Shown here: piece by piece, positions 43,275 to 52,078 of the stretch
Numbering within the stretch: position 1 is the first letter of the stretch
Layout: each line of letters opens with the position of its first letter
Assembly (NCBI GenBank): GCA_017517815.1
Contig: JAFWYA010000076.1
Coordinates: forward strand, 1-64,000
Direction: 5' to 3'
From: Clostridia bacterium
GTDB lineage: Bacteria; Bacillota_A; Clostridia; Christensenellales; Aristaeellaceae
DNA: 64,000 nucleotides
The notes under the pieces: model-generated
Databases searched by the model: none
Seen by the model: only the letters and a program-made list of their open reading frames with translations
What the model was told of the DNA's origin: nothing
Made by a program: the position numbers and the translations under genes

Positions 43275-44627
43275 TTAATTCTTCAAACTATGCAGCGGCG
43301 CGGGAATTCTGCCGCCGCGCTTGATGAACAGTTCGGAGCCGAAGGGGTGCACCGGCATGATGGGCGCGTGGCCGAGAAGGCCGCCAAATTCCACCGTATC
43401 GCCGACTTTTTTGCCGGGAACGGGAATGATGCGGACTGCCGTGGTTTTGTTATTAACCATACCGATGGCGGCTTCGTCGGCGATGATTGCCGACAGCGTT
43501 TCGGCAGAGGTGTCGCCGGGCACGGCGATCATGTCAAGGCCGACGGAGCAAACGCAGGTCATGGCTTCCAGCTTATCCAGCGTCAGCGCGCCGCGTTCGG
43601 CGGCTTCGATCATGCCTACGTCTTCGCTTACCGGGATGAAGGCGCCGGACAGGCCGCCCACGTGCGAGGAGGCCATCACGCCGCCCTTCTTGACAGCGTC
43701 GTTGAGCAGCGCCAGCGCTGCCGTGGTACCGTGCGTGCCGCAGCATTCCAGACCCATTTCTTCCAGGATCGCTGCCACCGAGTCGCCCACGGAGGGGGTG
43801 GGAGCAAGCGAGAGATCGACGATGCCGAAGGGCACGTCAAGACGCTTGGAAGCCTCGCGCGCTACCAGCTGACCGATGCGCGTGATGCGGAAAGCCGTGC
43901 GCTTGATGGTTTCGGCAACTTCGTCGAAGGATTCGCCGCGTACGTTCTCCAGCGCGGATTTGACTACGCCCGGGCCGGAAACGCCCACGCTCACCGCGCA
44001 GTCGCCCTCGCCGGGGCCGTGGAAAGCGCCCGCCATGAAGGGATTATCCTCCACTGCGTTGCAGAAGACCACGAGCTTGGCACAGCCCAGGCCATCCTGA
44101 CGCGCTGTGCGCAGAGCTGCTTCCTTGATGATGCCGCCCATCAGGCGCACTGCGTCCATATCGATGCCGGCGCGGGTGGAGCCGACATTAACGGAAGAGC
44201 ACAGGAAGTTGGTTTCGGCCAGCGCCTCCGGGATAGAGCCCATGAGTCTGCGGTCGGCTGCCGTCATGCCCTTTTGCACCAGTGCGGAATAGCCGCCGAT
44301 GAAATTGACGCCCGTTTCCTTGGCGGCGCGGTCCAGCGCGCGGGCCAGTTTAACGGGGTTTTTGATGCCGCCGGAGATCAGTGCGGCGGGAGTGATGGAA
44401 ATGCGCTTGTTGACAATCGGCACGCCAAACTCGCGCTCGATGTCTTCCCCCACGCGCACCAGATCCTTGGCGGTGCGGGTGATATGATCATATACTTTTT
44501 CGCACAGGCGGTTTTCGTCATCCGACACGCAGCCAAAAAGCGAAATGCCCATGGTGATCGTGCGCACGTCCAGCTTTTCGCGGTCGATCATTTTCAGTGT
44601 GGAGAGAATCTCAGAGGTTGTGACCAT
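43275..44627 (-). CDS. PFL family protein (UPF0210)
   Basis: The 450-residue product matches UPF0210: [14 protein letters not shown] at the N-terminus, [57 protein letters not shown] and [20 protein letters not shown]. The family has a pyruvate-formate-lyase-like fold, but the conserved glycyl-radical segment is not recognisable and its reaction is unknown. It follows the ACT-domain gene by 11 bases, a pairing kept in many Bacillota. Repeat cassette copy 3 begins 6 bases after its stop. Confidence 0.92.
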   Translation of the reverse strand: MVTTSEILSTLKMIDREKLDVRTITMGISLFGCVSDDENRLCEKVYDHITRTAKDLVRVGEDIEREFGVPIVNKRISITPAALISGGIKNPVKLARALDRAAKETGVNFIGGYSALVQKGMTAADRRLMGSIPEALAETNFLCSSVNVGSTRAGIDMDAVRLMGGIIKEAALRTARQDGLGCAKLVVFCNAVEDNPFMAGAFHGPGEGDCAVSVGVSGPGVVKSALENVRGESFDEVAETIKRTAFRITRIGQLVAREASKRLDVPFGIVDLSLAPTPSVGDSVAAILEEMGLECCGTHGTTAALALLNDAVKKGGVMASSHVGGLSGAFIPVSEDVGMIEAAERGALTLDKLEAMTCVCSVGLDMIAVPGDTSAETLSAIIADEAAIGMVNNKTTAVRIIPVPGKKVGDTVEFGGLLGHAPIMPVHPFGSELFIKRGGRIPAPLHSLKN

Positions 44628-44638
44628 GATGAGCCTCC

Positions 44639-44920
44639 TTACACCTGATGCATGGCTTCAAAGATCTCGCTGCGCTGAATGCGGATCTGCAGGCCCATCT
44701 TTTCACCCAGGGCGGTCAATTCGCCGCTGAGCTTTTCAAAGGAGCAGGCAGCGGAGGAAATATCGGCGACCAGTACCATATTGAAATAATCCGAAAGAAC
44801 GGTCTGGGAAATATCCAGGATATTGGCGTCATTTTCAAAAAGAATGGCGCTGACGCGGGCGATGATGCCCTTGCTGTCAATGCCCAGCACCGTAACGACG
44901 GCTTTTTTCACTTCATGCAT
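44639..44920 (-). CDS. ACT domain protein (UPF0237)
   Basis: The 93-residue product is almost one ACT domain: [46 protein letters not shown] and a C-terminal helix. ACT domains bind amino acids. This family is usually encoded directly before the PFL/UPF0210 gene, as here, and the two probably work together as sensor and effector (inference). Start 44920 is set by AGGAGG and domain limits; a longer frame would run across the promoter. Confidence 0.92.
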   Translation of the reverse strand: MHEVKKAVVTVLGIDSKGIIARVSAILFENDANILDISQTVLSDYFNMVLVADISSAACSFEKLSGELTALGEKMGLQIRIQRSEIFEAMHQV

Positions 44921-44953
44921 GAGGGAAAATCCTCCTTTGTATATTCTGAAAAG

Positions 44954-44982
44954 ATTATACTGGAAAAGCCCGGGAAAAGCAA
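44954..44982 (-). promoter_or_regulatory. Promoter of the ACT/PFL operon
   Basis: The minus strand carries TTGCTT (44977-44982), a 17-bp spacer and TATAAT (44954-44959). Confidence 0.75.
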
Positions 44983-44999
44983 CTACAGAAAAGTAATCG

Positions 45000-45054
45000 T
45001 TGACATTCTCGATATTCGAGTTTATGATGGAATCAGGATATCTCGAATATCGAG
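45000..45054 (+). promoter_or_regulatory. padR promoter with two mirror-image operators
   Basis: TTGACA (45000-45005), 17 bp and TATGAT (45023-45028). Operator 1, CTCGATATTCGAG (45008-45020), fills the spacer. Operator 2, CTCGAATATCGAG (45042-45054), lies just past the expected start and is the exact reverse complement of operator 1. Each is a near-palindrome with 5-bp arms CTCGA/TCGAG. Confidence 0.85.
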
Positions 45055-45069
45055 AAAGGATGCGGTGCA

Positions 45070-45393
45070 ATGCCCAGACCTAAGTTTCAAACGCTGACGG
45101 AGCAGATGTTTTATGTGCTGTTGTGCCTGAAGGAGGATATGTGCGGCATGGACATCCTCGACCGTGTGCCCGCTATGACACAGGGCCGCGTGCATGTGGG
45201 CAGCGGCACGCTGTATAACCTGCTGGAGCAGTTTTTGCAGATGGAGTTTATCCGCGAAACGGGCGCATACGGCCGCAAGCGTACCTATCGGCTGACGCGG
45301 CATGGGGAGTACTTACTGCAAAAGGAATATGAGCGCATCTGCGCCCAGGCGCAGGATTATCGCGCAGTTTTTGCAAAGGAGGAAGCGGAATGA
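45070..45393 (+). CDS. PadR family transcriptional regulator
   Basis: The 107-residue product has the PadR winged helix: LTEQMFYVLLCLKEDMCGMDIL, VGSGTLYNLLEQFLQMEFI and YRLTRHGEYLL, with a short C-terminal helix. This short form pairs in many Bacillota with a DUF2812 membrane protein, as it does here by a 4-base overlap. The two sites in its own promoter point to autoregulation. The ribosome site is GAAAGGA. Confidence 0.93.
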   Translation: MPRPKFQTLTEQMFYVLLCLKEDMCGMDILDRVPAMTQGRVHVGSGTLYNLLEQFLQMEFIRETGAYGRKRTYRLTRHGEYLLQKEYERICAQAQDYRAVFAKEEAE

Positions 45394-46739
45394 AAAATAT
45401 AAAGCGCAGATTTTTGCAGTTTTCCTTCTATGATCGCACGGGAATTGAGCGTTATCTGGAAAAGCAGGCGTTAAAGGGCTGGCGGCTGTGCAAAATCAAA
45501 GGCCCGGTCTGGTACTTTGAACGGATTGAGCCGCAGCGGCTGCACTTTGCTGTAACGTATCTGCCGGCAGCATCGACATATGATCCCGAGCCCACCGAGG
45601 CGCAAAGGCAGCTTGAAGCATTTTGCATGCATGCCGGCTGGCAGCAGGCGGCCTACAACGGAGAAATGCAGATCTTTTATCATGCGGGCGAAAATCCCGT
45701 GCCGATTGAAACAGACGCGCTGATGGAGATAGAAAACATCCACCGCGCAATGAAAAAAAGCTATCTGCCCAGCATGTTTTTGCTCATGTTTGTCGGCGTA
45801 ATGCAGATGGCGATGTTTATCTCCGACTGGATCAAAAGCCCCATCCGCGTGCTGACGGAAACTGCCACGCAGTTTCGCGGGCTGATGGCGCTGATTCTGC
45901 TTTTGATTACGAGCGTTGAAATCGGCGGATACTTCCTATGGCGCCGCAGAGCGATCAAATCGGCGGAGAGAGACGGCAGCTTTATCAAAACGCGCGGACA
46001 TCAAAGATTTCAGTGGACGATGCTTTTCTTTGCCATTGCGCTGCTGATTTTTATGCTGACCACGCTGGAAAGCAGCGCAACGGGCCTGATGGTCTTTGCT
46101 ATTTTATATGTATTGCTGATTTTTGCGCTGGTGCAGGGCGTAACGGCCTATCTGAAGAAAAAGAAGGTATCTGGCGAAGTCAACAAAACGCTGACGATCA
46201 TGGCGGCGGTGATTTTGTCCATGGTGATGATTGGCATATTGCCGTTCCTTGGCCTGAGCAGCATATTTCCGAACAGGAAACCGGAAAACACGCATGTGGA
46301 AGCGCCGTTGCTGCCCTCGGATTATTTTGATGTGGAGCCGACGGAGTACGATATCGACCTGAACGCGGCGCACTCGCCGCTTTTAAAGCGCAGTACCTAT
46401 TATGTTTCGCCCGTGCCCATCAGCTGCGAAAGCCCGGGCGTGGTGTATGTGATTTACGATACAAAATTTGACTGGGCGTATGATATCTGCCTGAATCAAC
46501 TGCTGACGGATCGGCAGGAGCGCTCGGACCAGATAGACCGCGCGCATATGGAAAGCTATCGGCTCATCGATGCGCAGGATTTTGCCGCGCAGTCGGTGTA
46601 TTGCCAGTATTGGGGTGAGCAGCCCGTTGTGAACGGCGCGTATATCGTGTGCTACGAAGACCGCATTGTTCTTCTGCGCGCGGGAACAGAGCTGACAGGC
46701 GCGCAGATGAAATTGATCGGCGAAAAAATCAAACCATAA
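45390..46739 (+). CDS. DUF2812 domain membrane protein
   Basis: The 449-residue product opens with a DUF2812 domain (about 1-125: FSFYDRTGIERYLEKQALKGWRL, WYFERIEPQRLHFAVTYLP). Then come four hydrophobic helices (about 130-150, 165-185, 210-250, 260-300) and an outer or C-terminal soluble part (300-449). Members are found with PadR regulators and may sense membrane stress, but the role is not known. The start overlaps the padR stop. It ends the two-gene unit. Confidence 0.88.
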   Translation: MKNIKRRFLQFSFYDRTGIERYLEKQALKGWRLCKIKGPVWYFERIEPQRLHFAVTYLPAASTYDPEPTEAQRQLEAFCMHAGWQQAAYNGEMQIFYHAGENPVPIETDALMEIENIHRAMKKSYLPSMFLLMFVGVMQMAMFISDWIKSPIRVLTETATQFRGLMALILLLITSVEIGGYFLWRRRAIKSAERDGSFIKTRGHQRFQWTMLFFAIALLIFMLTTLESSATGLMVFAILYVLLIFALVQGVTAYLKKKKVSGEVNKTLTIMAAVILSMVMIGILPFLGLSSIFPNRKPENTHVEAPLLPSDYFDVEPTEYDIDLNAAHSPLLKRSTYYVSPVPISCESPGVVYVIYDTKFDWAYDICLNQLLTDRQERSDQIDRAHMESYRLIDAQDFAAQSVYCQYWGEQPVVNGAYIVCYEDRIVLLRAGTELTGAQMKLIGEKIKP

Positions 46740-46788
46740 GAAAAAAGGCTTCCTGGCAGGAAATATGATGTAAAGGAAGGGTTTATCC

Positions 46789-46818
46789 TTCACATTCCAT
46801 CATGACTTGTGATAGAAT
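46789..46818 (+). promoter_or_regulatory. Promoter of the AT-rich hydrolase gene
   Basis: TTCACA (46789-46794), an 18-bp spacer and an extended -10 TG-A-TAGAAT (46813-46818). Confidence 0.6.
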
Positions 46819-46857
46819 TATGGCGATAAACGAAAATTACACAGTGGGGGAAAGCGT

Positions 46858-47604
46858 TTGAATTACATAGAGTACGGAAAAAAGAATAGTAACGTAATTA
46901 TCCTCTTACATGGCGGAGGTTTGTCTTGGTGGAATTATAGAGAAGTAGCTGAAAAGCTTCAATCTGATTATCATATAATCCTTCCGATACTGGATGGTCA
47001 TGCAGAAAGCGACAGGGATTTTACGACAATAGAAGATAATGCAAATGAAATTATAGAATTTATCGACGACCAATTTGGTGCTTCGGTTTTGTTGATGGGT
47101 GGCCTGTCGCTCGGAGGGCAGATTTTGGTAGAAATCTTATCTCGACGTAAGGATATTTGTAAATATGCTATAGTTGAGAGCGCACTTGTCATACCTTCAA
47201 AATTAACATATTCTATGATTAAACCTGCATTCGGAAGCTGTTACGGTTTGATACGTCATAAATGGTTTTCAAAATTACAATTCAAGTCGCTTCGAATAAA
47301 GCCAGATTTATTTGAGGATTATTACAGAGATACTTGTGGCATTTCAAAGAGTAATATGATTGCCTTCTTGCAAGAGAATTCCTTGTATTCATTAAAAGAA
47401 TCCATCGGTGATTGCAGAGCAGAAGTTCATATATTTGTCGGAGAAAAAGAAAACCATGCAATGAGGAAGTCTGCCACAATAATTCACAAGAAATTACAGG
47501 ATAGTTTTCTGCAAGTTCTTCCTAATATGTATCATGGAGAGTTTTCAATAAACCATGTGGCGGATTATGTGAACAAAATATTAGAAATAGTAGAGCAAAG
47601 ATAA
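46858..47604 (+). CDS. Alpha/beta hydrolase, AT-rich and probably acquired
   Basis: The 248-residue product has VIILLHGGGLSWWNY (oxyanion region), a nucleophile elbow GGLSLGGQ, and a C-terminal His in YHGEFS. The lid region is short. The start is TTG at 46858, 7 bases after GGGGG. Base use is clearly AT-rich, with codons such as ATA, AAT, TTA and AGA that are rare in all flanking genes, so recent transfer is likely. No mobility gene or repeat boundary is seen, apart from the non-coding hairpins to the right. The substrate is unknown. Confidence 0.88.
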   Translation: MNYIEYGKKNSNVIILLHGGGLSWWNYREVAEKLQSDYHIILPILDGHAESDRDFTTIEDNANEIIEFIDDQFGASVLLMGGLSLGGQILVEILSRRKDICKYAIVESALVIPSKLTYSMIKPAFGSCYGLIRHKWFSKLQFKSLRIKPDLFEDYYRDTCGISKSNMIAFLQENSLYSLKESIGDCRAEVHIFVGEKENHAMRKSATIIHKKLQDSFLQVLPNMYHGEFSINHVADYVNKILEIVEQR

Positions 47605-47882
47605 ATTCCAATTTATCAAGCAGATTCAAAGCATGCTTGCCCAGCACTTCATGGGGGCGCAATTATATGCACTGTACCGGTGCATTGCGTTTGTTGGGAA
47701 GCAGCAATAGCCTGACTGACACAAAGGAGCATCCGGTACTTTCCCCAGATGCTCCTTTGTTCGTTGCAGAATAAATTGTTCCTTAACAGTTCTCCCACCA
47801 ACAAGGGGAGCCTTTTTCATTCCCATACAAGCGAGCCGACGCACCTGCATGTGCGTCGGCGGTCTTAGCATCCACCCCAAAC
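47605..47882. other. Non-coding region with several hairpins
   Basis: No convincing gene is present. Inverted repeats are CAAGCA/TGCTTG, ATGCAC/GTGCAT (about 47667-47685), AAAGGAGCATC/GATGCTCCTTT (47723-47759) and GCCGACGCAC/GTGCGTCGGC (about 47836-47861). An 84-codon minus-strand frame (47626-47880) spans them but has no ribosome site and no recognised product. The hairpin at 47723 may end the hydrolase transcript. Confidence 0.6.
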
Positions 47883-47915
47883 AAAAAAGATCTGCCGCCC
47901 CACGCGGGGCGGCAG
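47883..47915 (-). terminator. Terminator of the SNF transporter gene
   Basis: The minus strand has a stem CTGCCGCCCC/GGGGCGGCAG followed by ATC and six T. A smaller AAGGGGT/ACCCCTT hairpin (47926-47942) lies between it and the stop. Confidence 0.88.
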
Positions 47916-47946
47916 TCCTGGGTCAAGGGGTGAAACCCCTTGCTGG

Positions 47947-49287
47947 TTACCAGGCGAAGGTGGCCATGCCGTAGATGTAGATGATCAGAATGGCGGCGGG
48001 CACGATGTACTGGAACAGAGGCTTCATCCAGGGCTGAACCTTGGGGCCCTTGCCGGTGTTGGCCTCGGCAATGAACTTGTCCCAGCCCCAGCCGTAGCGC
48101 TTGCTGCAGCAGAAGATGGCAAACAGCATGGAGCCGATGGGCAGCAGGTTGTAGCTGACGATGAAATCCCACAGATCCAGCCAGGCGGAGCCGGGGGCAA
48201 AGGGCTCGAAGCCCTTCCATACGCTGTAGCCCAAAGCGGTGGTGAGGGACAAAAGCAGAATGCCGATGCAGCAGGCAATGCAGCCCTTGCGGCGGTTCCA
48301 GCCGGTGAGCTCGCGCACGCAGGCCAGAATGTTTTCAAACACGGCAAGCACCGTGGAGAAGGCCGCGAAGATCATGAACAGGAAGAACAGGCTGCCCCAG
48401 ATGCGGCCGCCGGCCATGTTGTTGAAAACGGTGGCCATGGTGTCAAACAGCAGGGAGGGGCCGGCGTTGACCTGCACGCCGTAGGCGGAGCAGGCGGGGA
48501 AGATGATGAGGCCTGCCATGATGGCGACGAAGGAGTCGAGGATGATGATGTTGATGCTCTCGCCCATGAGGGTGCGTTCCTTGCCGATGTAGCTGCCGAA
48601 GATCGCCATGGAGCCGATGCCGAGGCTGAGGGTGAAGAAGGCCTGGTTCATGGCGCCCACGATCACCGTGCCGTTGATCTTGCTCAGGTCAAGCAGCAGG
48701 TAGAAGCGGTAGCCCTCTGCAGCGCCGGGCAGGGTGGCGCTGTTGACGGCCAGCACGATCATCAGAAGGAACAGGGCGACCATCATGACCTTGGTCACGC
48801 GCTCCAGACCGCCCTGCAGCTTGAAGGTGAGCACGGCGAAGCCAAGCACCACCACGATGGCCATGAACACAACGTTGACGGTGGGGTTGGAGATCATGCC
48901 GCCAAAGCTGAGGCCGGCGGAGGCGCCGGTGAGGAACTTGTAGAAGTAGTAGCAGATCCAGCCGGCAACGGTGGTGTAGAAGGACATGAGGCAGATGTTG
49001 CCAAACAGGGCAAAGTAGCCGTGAATGTGCCACTTGTGGCCGGGCTTTTCAAGCTTCTGGTACATGCGCACGGGGCTGGCCTGCGAGGCGCGGCCCAGAG
49101 CGAATTCCATGATCATGACGGGCAGACCCAGAAGGACGAGGCAGCAGATGTACACCAGCACAAAGCCGCCGCCGCCATACTGGCCGGCCATCCAGGGAAA
49201 TTTCCACACATTGCCGCAGCCGATGGCGCAGCCGGCGCTGAGCAGAATAAAACCAAGACGAGAGGAAAGTCGTTCACGTTCCTGCAT
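47947..49287 (-). CDS. Sodium-dependent transporter, SNF (neurotransmitter:sodium symporter) family
   Basis: Na+-coupled uptake of an amino acid or similar small amine. The 446-residue protein has 11-12 helices. Helix 1 carries the sodium/substrate-site motif GCAIGCGNVWKFPWMAGQYGG, and later come MEFALGRASQ and SIGSMAIFGSYIG. The bacterial family usually has 11 or 12 helices and this length is normal. GAGGGA precedes the ATG. It is a single-gene unit under a full-consensus promoter. The substrate cannot be read from sequence. Confidence 0.94.
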   Translation of the reverse strand: MQERERLSSRLGFILLSAGCAIGCGNVWKFPWMAGQYGGGGFVLVYICCLVLLGLPVMIMEFALGRASQASPVRMYQKLEKPGHKWHIHGYFALFGNICLMSFYTTVAGWICYYFYKFLTGASAGLSFGGMISNPTVNVVFMAIVVVLGFAVLTFKLQGGLERVTKVMMVALFLLMIVLAVNSATLPGAAEGYRFYLLLDLSKINGTVIVGAMNQAFFTLSLGIGSMAIFGSYIGKERTLMGESINIIILDSFVAIMAGLIIFPACSAYGVQVNAGPSLLFDTMATVFNNMAGGRIWGSLFFLFMIFAAFSTVLAVFENILACVRELTGWNRRKGCIACCIGILLLSLTTALGYSVWKGFEPFAPGSAWLDLWDFIVSYNLLPIGSMLFAIFCCSKRYGWGWDKFIAEANTGKGPKVQPWMKPLFQYIVPAAILIIYIYGMATFAW

Positions 49288-49349
49288 AAGGAGTCCCTCA
49301 TTTCGTTGTTTTTGATCGAAATCGAACGATCTGGTTGAAAGTGTACCTT

Positions 49350-49378
49350 ATTATATATGGGAATGAAGGAAATGTCAA
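49350..49378 (-). promoter_or_regulatory. Full-consensus promoter of the SNF transporter gene
   Basis: The minus strand carries TTGACA (49373-49378), a 17-bp spacer and TATAAT (49350-49355). In the leader an inverted repeat GATCG-N8-CGATC (49314-49331) may bind a repressor. Confidence 0.85.
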
Positions 49379-49409
49379 TCGTGCGCAGCGAAAACTTGAT
49401 TTTTGCAAC

Positions 49410-49440
49410 AAAAAAAGAGCTCCTTTGGCAGAAGCTCTTT
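49410..49440 (-). terminator. Terminator of the transketolase operon
   Basis: The minus strand has AAAGAGCT/AGCTCTTT with a loop of about 11 and a T run. Confidence 0.8.
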
Positions 49441-49451
49441 TGGATCAATCG

Positions 49452-50369
49452 TCAAATCTCTTCCAGCACGCGCTTGGCCACGCCCTCGGCGTCAAGGCCG
49501 AAGTGATGCTCAAGGTAGGTCTGGTTGCCGACGAGGGCGCAGTAGGTGTCGTTGAGGCCGATGCGCACCACGCGGGGACGCAGGCCCTTCTTGCCGCATA
49601 CATATTCGCATACCGCGCCGCCGAAGCCGCCCATGATGGTGTGCTCTTCAAGGGTGAAGATCAGGTCGGTCTGCTCGCAGACGGAGGCGAGATACGCCTC
49701 GTCCAGCGGTTTCACGGTGGGGAAGCTGGCCACGCCGATGCTCAGCCCCTGCTCGCCCAGCAGCTTGGCAGCGTCGATGGCACTGGGCAGGATGTTGCCG
49801 GCGGTGAGGATGTAGGCGTCGGTGCCCTTGCACTGCTCCAGCGCCTTGCCGCACTGGTAATTTTCAATGCTTTCGTGGCAGTGGCGCTCGCCGCCGCGGC
49901 CGATGCGCAGGTAGGCAACGCCGGGTTCGGACAGGAACGGGCCCATGACGGCCTCGGTTTCGATGGCGTCGGCCGGGGCGTAGACCTTCACGCCGGGCAG
50001 CAGGCGCAGGGCGCTCATGTCCTCGGTGGCGTGGTGGGTCATGCCAAGGGCGCCGTAGGTGAAGCCCGCGCCCACGCAGACGATTTTCACATTTGCGTTG
50101 TGATAGGCGCAGCAGTTGCGAATCTGCTCCAGGCAGCGCAGGGTGGGGAAGTTGCCGATGGAGTAGACCACCACGGTCTTGCCCTCCAGCGCCATACCGG
50201 CCGCCATGCTCATCATGGCCTGCTCGGCAATGCCGGCGTTGATGAAGCGGTCGGGGAACTTTTTCATGTAGGGGAACAGCACGCCAAAGCCCAGGTCGCC
50301 GGTGATGAGCACCAGCTCGGGATGCGTTTCGGCATAAGCCTCCAGACAGCGGGTAAAGGTATCTCTCAT
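49452..50369 (-). CDS. Transketolase, C-terminal subunit
   Basis: The 305-residue subunit carries the pyrimidine-binding and C-terminal domains of a split transketolase. It has LVLITGDLGFGVL, then FINAGIAEQAMMSMAAGMALEG with the Glu that activates thiamine diphosphate, and MTHHATEDMSALR. With the N-terminal subunit it transfers two-carbon ketol units. The start at 50369 overlaps the partner gene by ATGA; a longer frame has no ribosome site. The context with a sugar transferase suggests sugar synthesis for a polymer rather than the central pentose pathway (inference). Confidence 0.93.
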   Translation of the reverse strand: MRDTFTRCLEAYAETHPELVLITGDLGFGVLFPYMKKFPDRFINAGIAEQAMMSMAAGMALEGKTVVVYSIGNFPTLRCLEQIRNCCAYHNANVKIVCVGAGFTYGALGMTHHATEDMSALRLLPGVKVYAPADAIETEAVMGPFLSEPGVAYLRIGRGGERHCHESIENYQCGKALEQCKGTDAYILTAGNILPSAIDAAKLLGEQGLSIGVASFPTVKPLDEAYLASVCEQTDLIFTLEEHTIMGGFGGAVCEYVCGKKGLRPRVVRIGLNDTYCALVGNQTYLEHHFGLDAEGVAKRVLEEI

Positions 50370-51193
50370 GGCTTTTGCGCCTCCAGTTCCTTCAGGGCTG
50401 CGTCGTACTCTTCGCCGCGGGCGGTGCGGTAGTGCCACAGAACGTCGTCTTCCATAAAGCTGACGCCCTTGCCCTTGACGGTGTCGGCAATCACCACAAT
50501 GGGCTTGCCCTTGCCCATCTGGGCCCGGGCCTCGTCATAGGCGGCGTGCAGAGCCTCATGGTCGTGGCCGTCCACACGGATGACGTGCCAGCCGAAGCTG
50601 GCCCACTTGTCGGTGAAGGGCTCCAGCGCGATGGTATCCTCCACGTGCTTGATGGACTGGATCTTGTTGTAGTCCACGGTCACGATGAAGTTATCCAGCT
50701 TGTACTGGTGGGCGATGAGCGCCGCTTCCCAGATGGCGCCTTCGTCGCATTCGCCGTCGCCTACGATGCAGAACACGCGGTGCTGCCTGCCGTCCATCTT
50801 GGCGGCCATCGCCATGCCCATGGCCATGGGCATGCCCTGACCCAGCGAGCCAGTGGAGGCCTCCACGCCGGGAACGCCCTTGTGGGACACATGGCCGCTG
50901 AAATGGCTGCCGTTCTGAGCGTGCTTGAGCAGCTCTTCCACGGGGAAGAAGCCGCTTTCGGCCAGCGCAGCGTAAATGCCGGCGCCTGCATGGCCCTTGC
51001 TTAGGAGCACGCGGTCGCGGGCGGGCATTTTGGGATCGGCGGGATCATAGTTGAGCACGTCGGCATACAGCACGGCCACGATATCGGCCATGGAAAAAAT
51101 GCTGCCAATGTGCGACGTGCCGCCGCGGTTGGTCATTTCCAGCGCATGCAGGCGGATCTTGTGCGCCAGCTGCAGGCTTTTTTCGCAGTTCAT
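50366..51193 (-). CDS. Transketolase, N-terminal subunit
   Basis: The 275-residue subunit binds the diphosphate of thiamine diphosphate: GGTSHIGSIFSMADIVAVLY, DRVLLSKGHAGAGIYAAL, ASTGSLGQGMPMAMGMA and the GDGECDEGAIWEAAL metal-site motif, followed by YNKIQ. It lies 4 bases after the sugar transferase gene and overlaps the C-terminal subunit gene, so both subunits are made from one mRNA. Start 51193 is supported by the NCEKSLQLAHKIR opening; a long upstream frame is a shadow of the transferase. Confidence 0.94.
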   Translation of the reverse strand: MNCEKSLQLAHKIRLHALEMTNRGGTSHIGSIFSMADIVAVLYADVLNYDPADPKMPARDRVLLSKGHAGAGIYAALAESGFFPVEELLKHAQNGSHFSGHVSHKGVPGVEASTGSLGQGMPMAMGMAMAAKMDGRQHRVFCIVGDGECDEGAIWEAALIAHQYKLDNFIVTVDYNKIQSIKHVEDTIALEPFTDKWASFGWHVIRVDGHDHEALHAAYDEARAQMGKGKPIVVIADTVKGKGVSFMEDDVLWHYRTARGEEYDAALKELEAQKP

Positions 51194-51197
51194 AGGC

Positions 51198-51881
51198 TTA
51201 CTCCTTGTTCTTCGCGGTGCGAAGATTCTTTTGAACAACGCATTTGAGCGTTTCGATAAACACGCGTGCGTCCAGCGCGAAGGACTGGCTGCGCGCATAT
51301 TCCACGCGCATGCGGTTCTTTTCGCCCAGGATCTTGCTTTCGTAGGTGCCTTCCGGGTCGTCGTGACCAACCAGCTCGTCCAGGCTGATGAGCTTGATGC
51401 TGCTTGGGTCTGTGATGCCGGGGCGCACCCACAGGATGCACTGCTGATCCTCGGTGTACTGGGTGGTGTAGCGCAACAGCTCCGGCCGGGGGCCCACGAA
51501 GGACATTTCACCCCGCAGGATGTTGAACAGCTGCGGCAGCTCGTCCAGCTTGCTGCGCCTGAGAATGCGACCCACCTTTGTGACACGGGGATCGTTGAAC
51601 GCCGTGGTGGAGGAGTACTTGTCGGCGTCCACCACCATGGTGCGGAACTTGAGAATGTTGAAGGGCTTGTTATGATAGCCGCCGCGAAGCGCCGAGTAGA
51701 ACACCGGGCCTTCCGACGTGCACTTCACCGCGATGGCGATGGGGATCATCACCACAGAGCACGGAATGACCAGCACAAGCGCCAGCAAAAAGTCCAGCGC
51801 GCGCTTGATGACACGGCTGTAGAGCGGATGGCTCAGCGGGCCGGTCCACCGGGGCAGGTTCTGATTGGGCTGAAGGGTCAT
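51198..51881 (-). CDS. Sugar transferase (polyprenyl-phosphate glycosyl-1-phosphate transferase, short form)
   Basis: Starts glycan assembly by moving a sugar-1-phosphate from a nucleotide sugar to undecaprenyl phosphate. The 227-residue protein has one hydrophobic helix (about 25-48, LDFLLALVLVIPCSVVMIPI) and the catalytic core FNILKFRTMV, then KVGRILRRSKLDELPQLFNIL and MSFVGPRPE. It is the WcaJ/PglC-type C-terminal core without the extra membrane domain. No other glycosyltransferase is close by. AAGGAG precedes the ATG; the longer frame is unsupported. It is first in the operon with the transketolase pair. Confidence 0.93.
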   Translation of the reverse strand: MTLQPNQNLPRWTGPLSHPLYSRVIKRALDFLLALVLVIPCSVVMIPIAIAVKCTSEGPVFYSALRGGYHNKPFNILKFRTMVVDADKYSSTTAFNDPRVTKVGRILRRSKLDELPQLFNILRGEMSFVGPRPELLRYTTQYTEDQQCILWVRPGITDPSSIKLISLDELVGHDDPEGTYESKILGEKNRMRVEYARSQSFALDARVFIETLKCVVQKNLRTAKNKE

Positions 51882-51919
51882 GACCGCACTCCTTTCTGTG
51901 ATATACGCCACCACCTTTT

Positions 51920-51948
51920 ATCGTATCACAGAGGGAGGAAGAAGTCAA
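51920..51948 (-). promoter_or_regulatory. Promoter of the sugar transferase/transketolase operon
   Basis: The minus strand carries TTGACT (51943-51948), a 17-bp spacer and an extended -10 TG-A-TACGAT (51920-51925). Confidence 0.75.
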
Positions 51949-51998
51949 TTTTTTGACGGATTTCCTGTGTAAAAAGCAACCTGCTTTGGGTAAAAAAT

Positions 51999-52028
51999 TT
52001 GACTTTCCTATTAGAAATATAGTATGCT
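51999..52028 (+). promoter_or_regulatory. Promoter of the DUF368 gene
   Basis: TTGACT (51999-52004), an 18-bp spacer and TATGCT (52023-52028). It is divergent from the sugar transferase promoter, with 50 bp between the two -35 boxes. Confidence 0.65.
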
Positions 52029-52078
52029 GATAAACAACCGCATTTTATCATGCGTTTTTTACAGAAAGGAAATTTGCC

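Noticed and set aside
47626..47880. 84-codon minus-strand frame between the hydrolase and SNF genes
   Set aside because: It runs through several palindromes, has no ribosome site and no recognised family.
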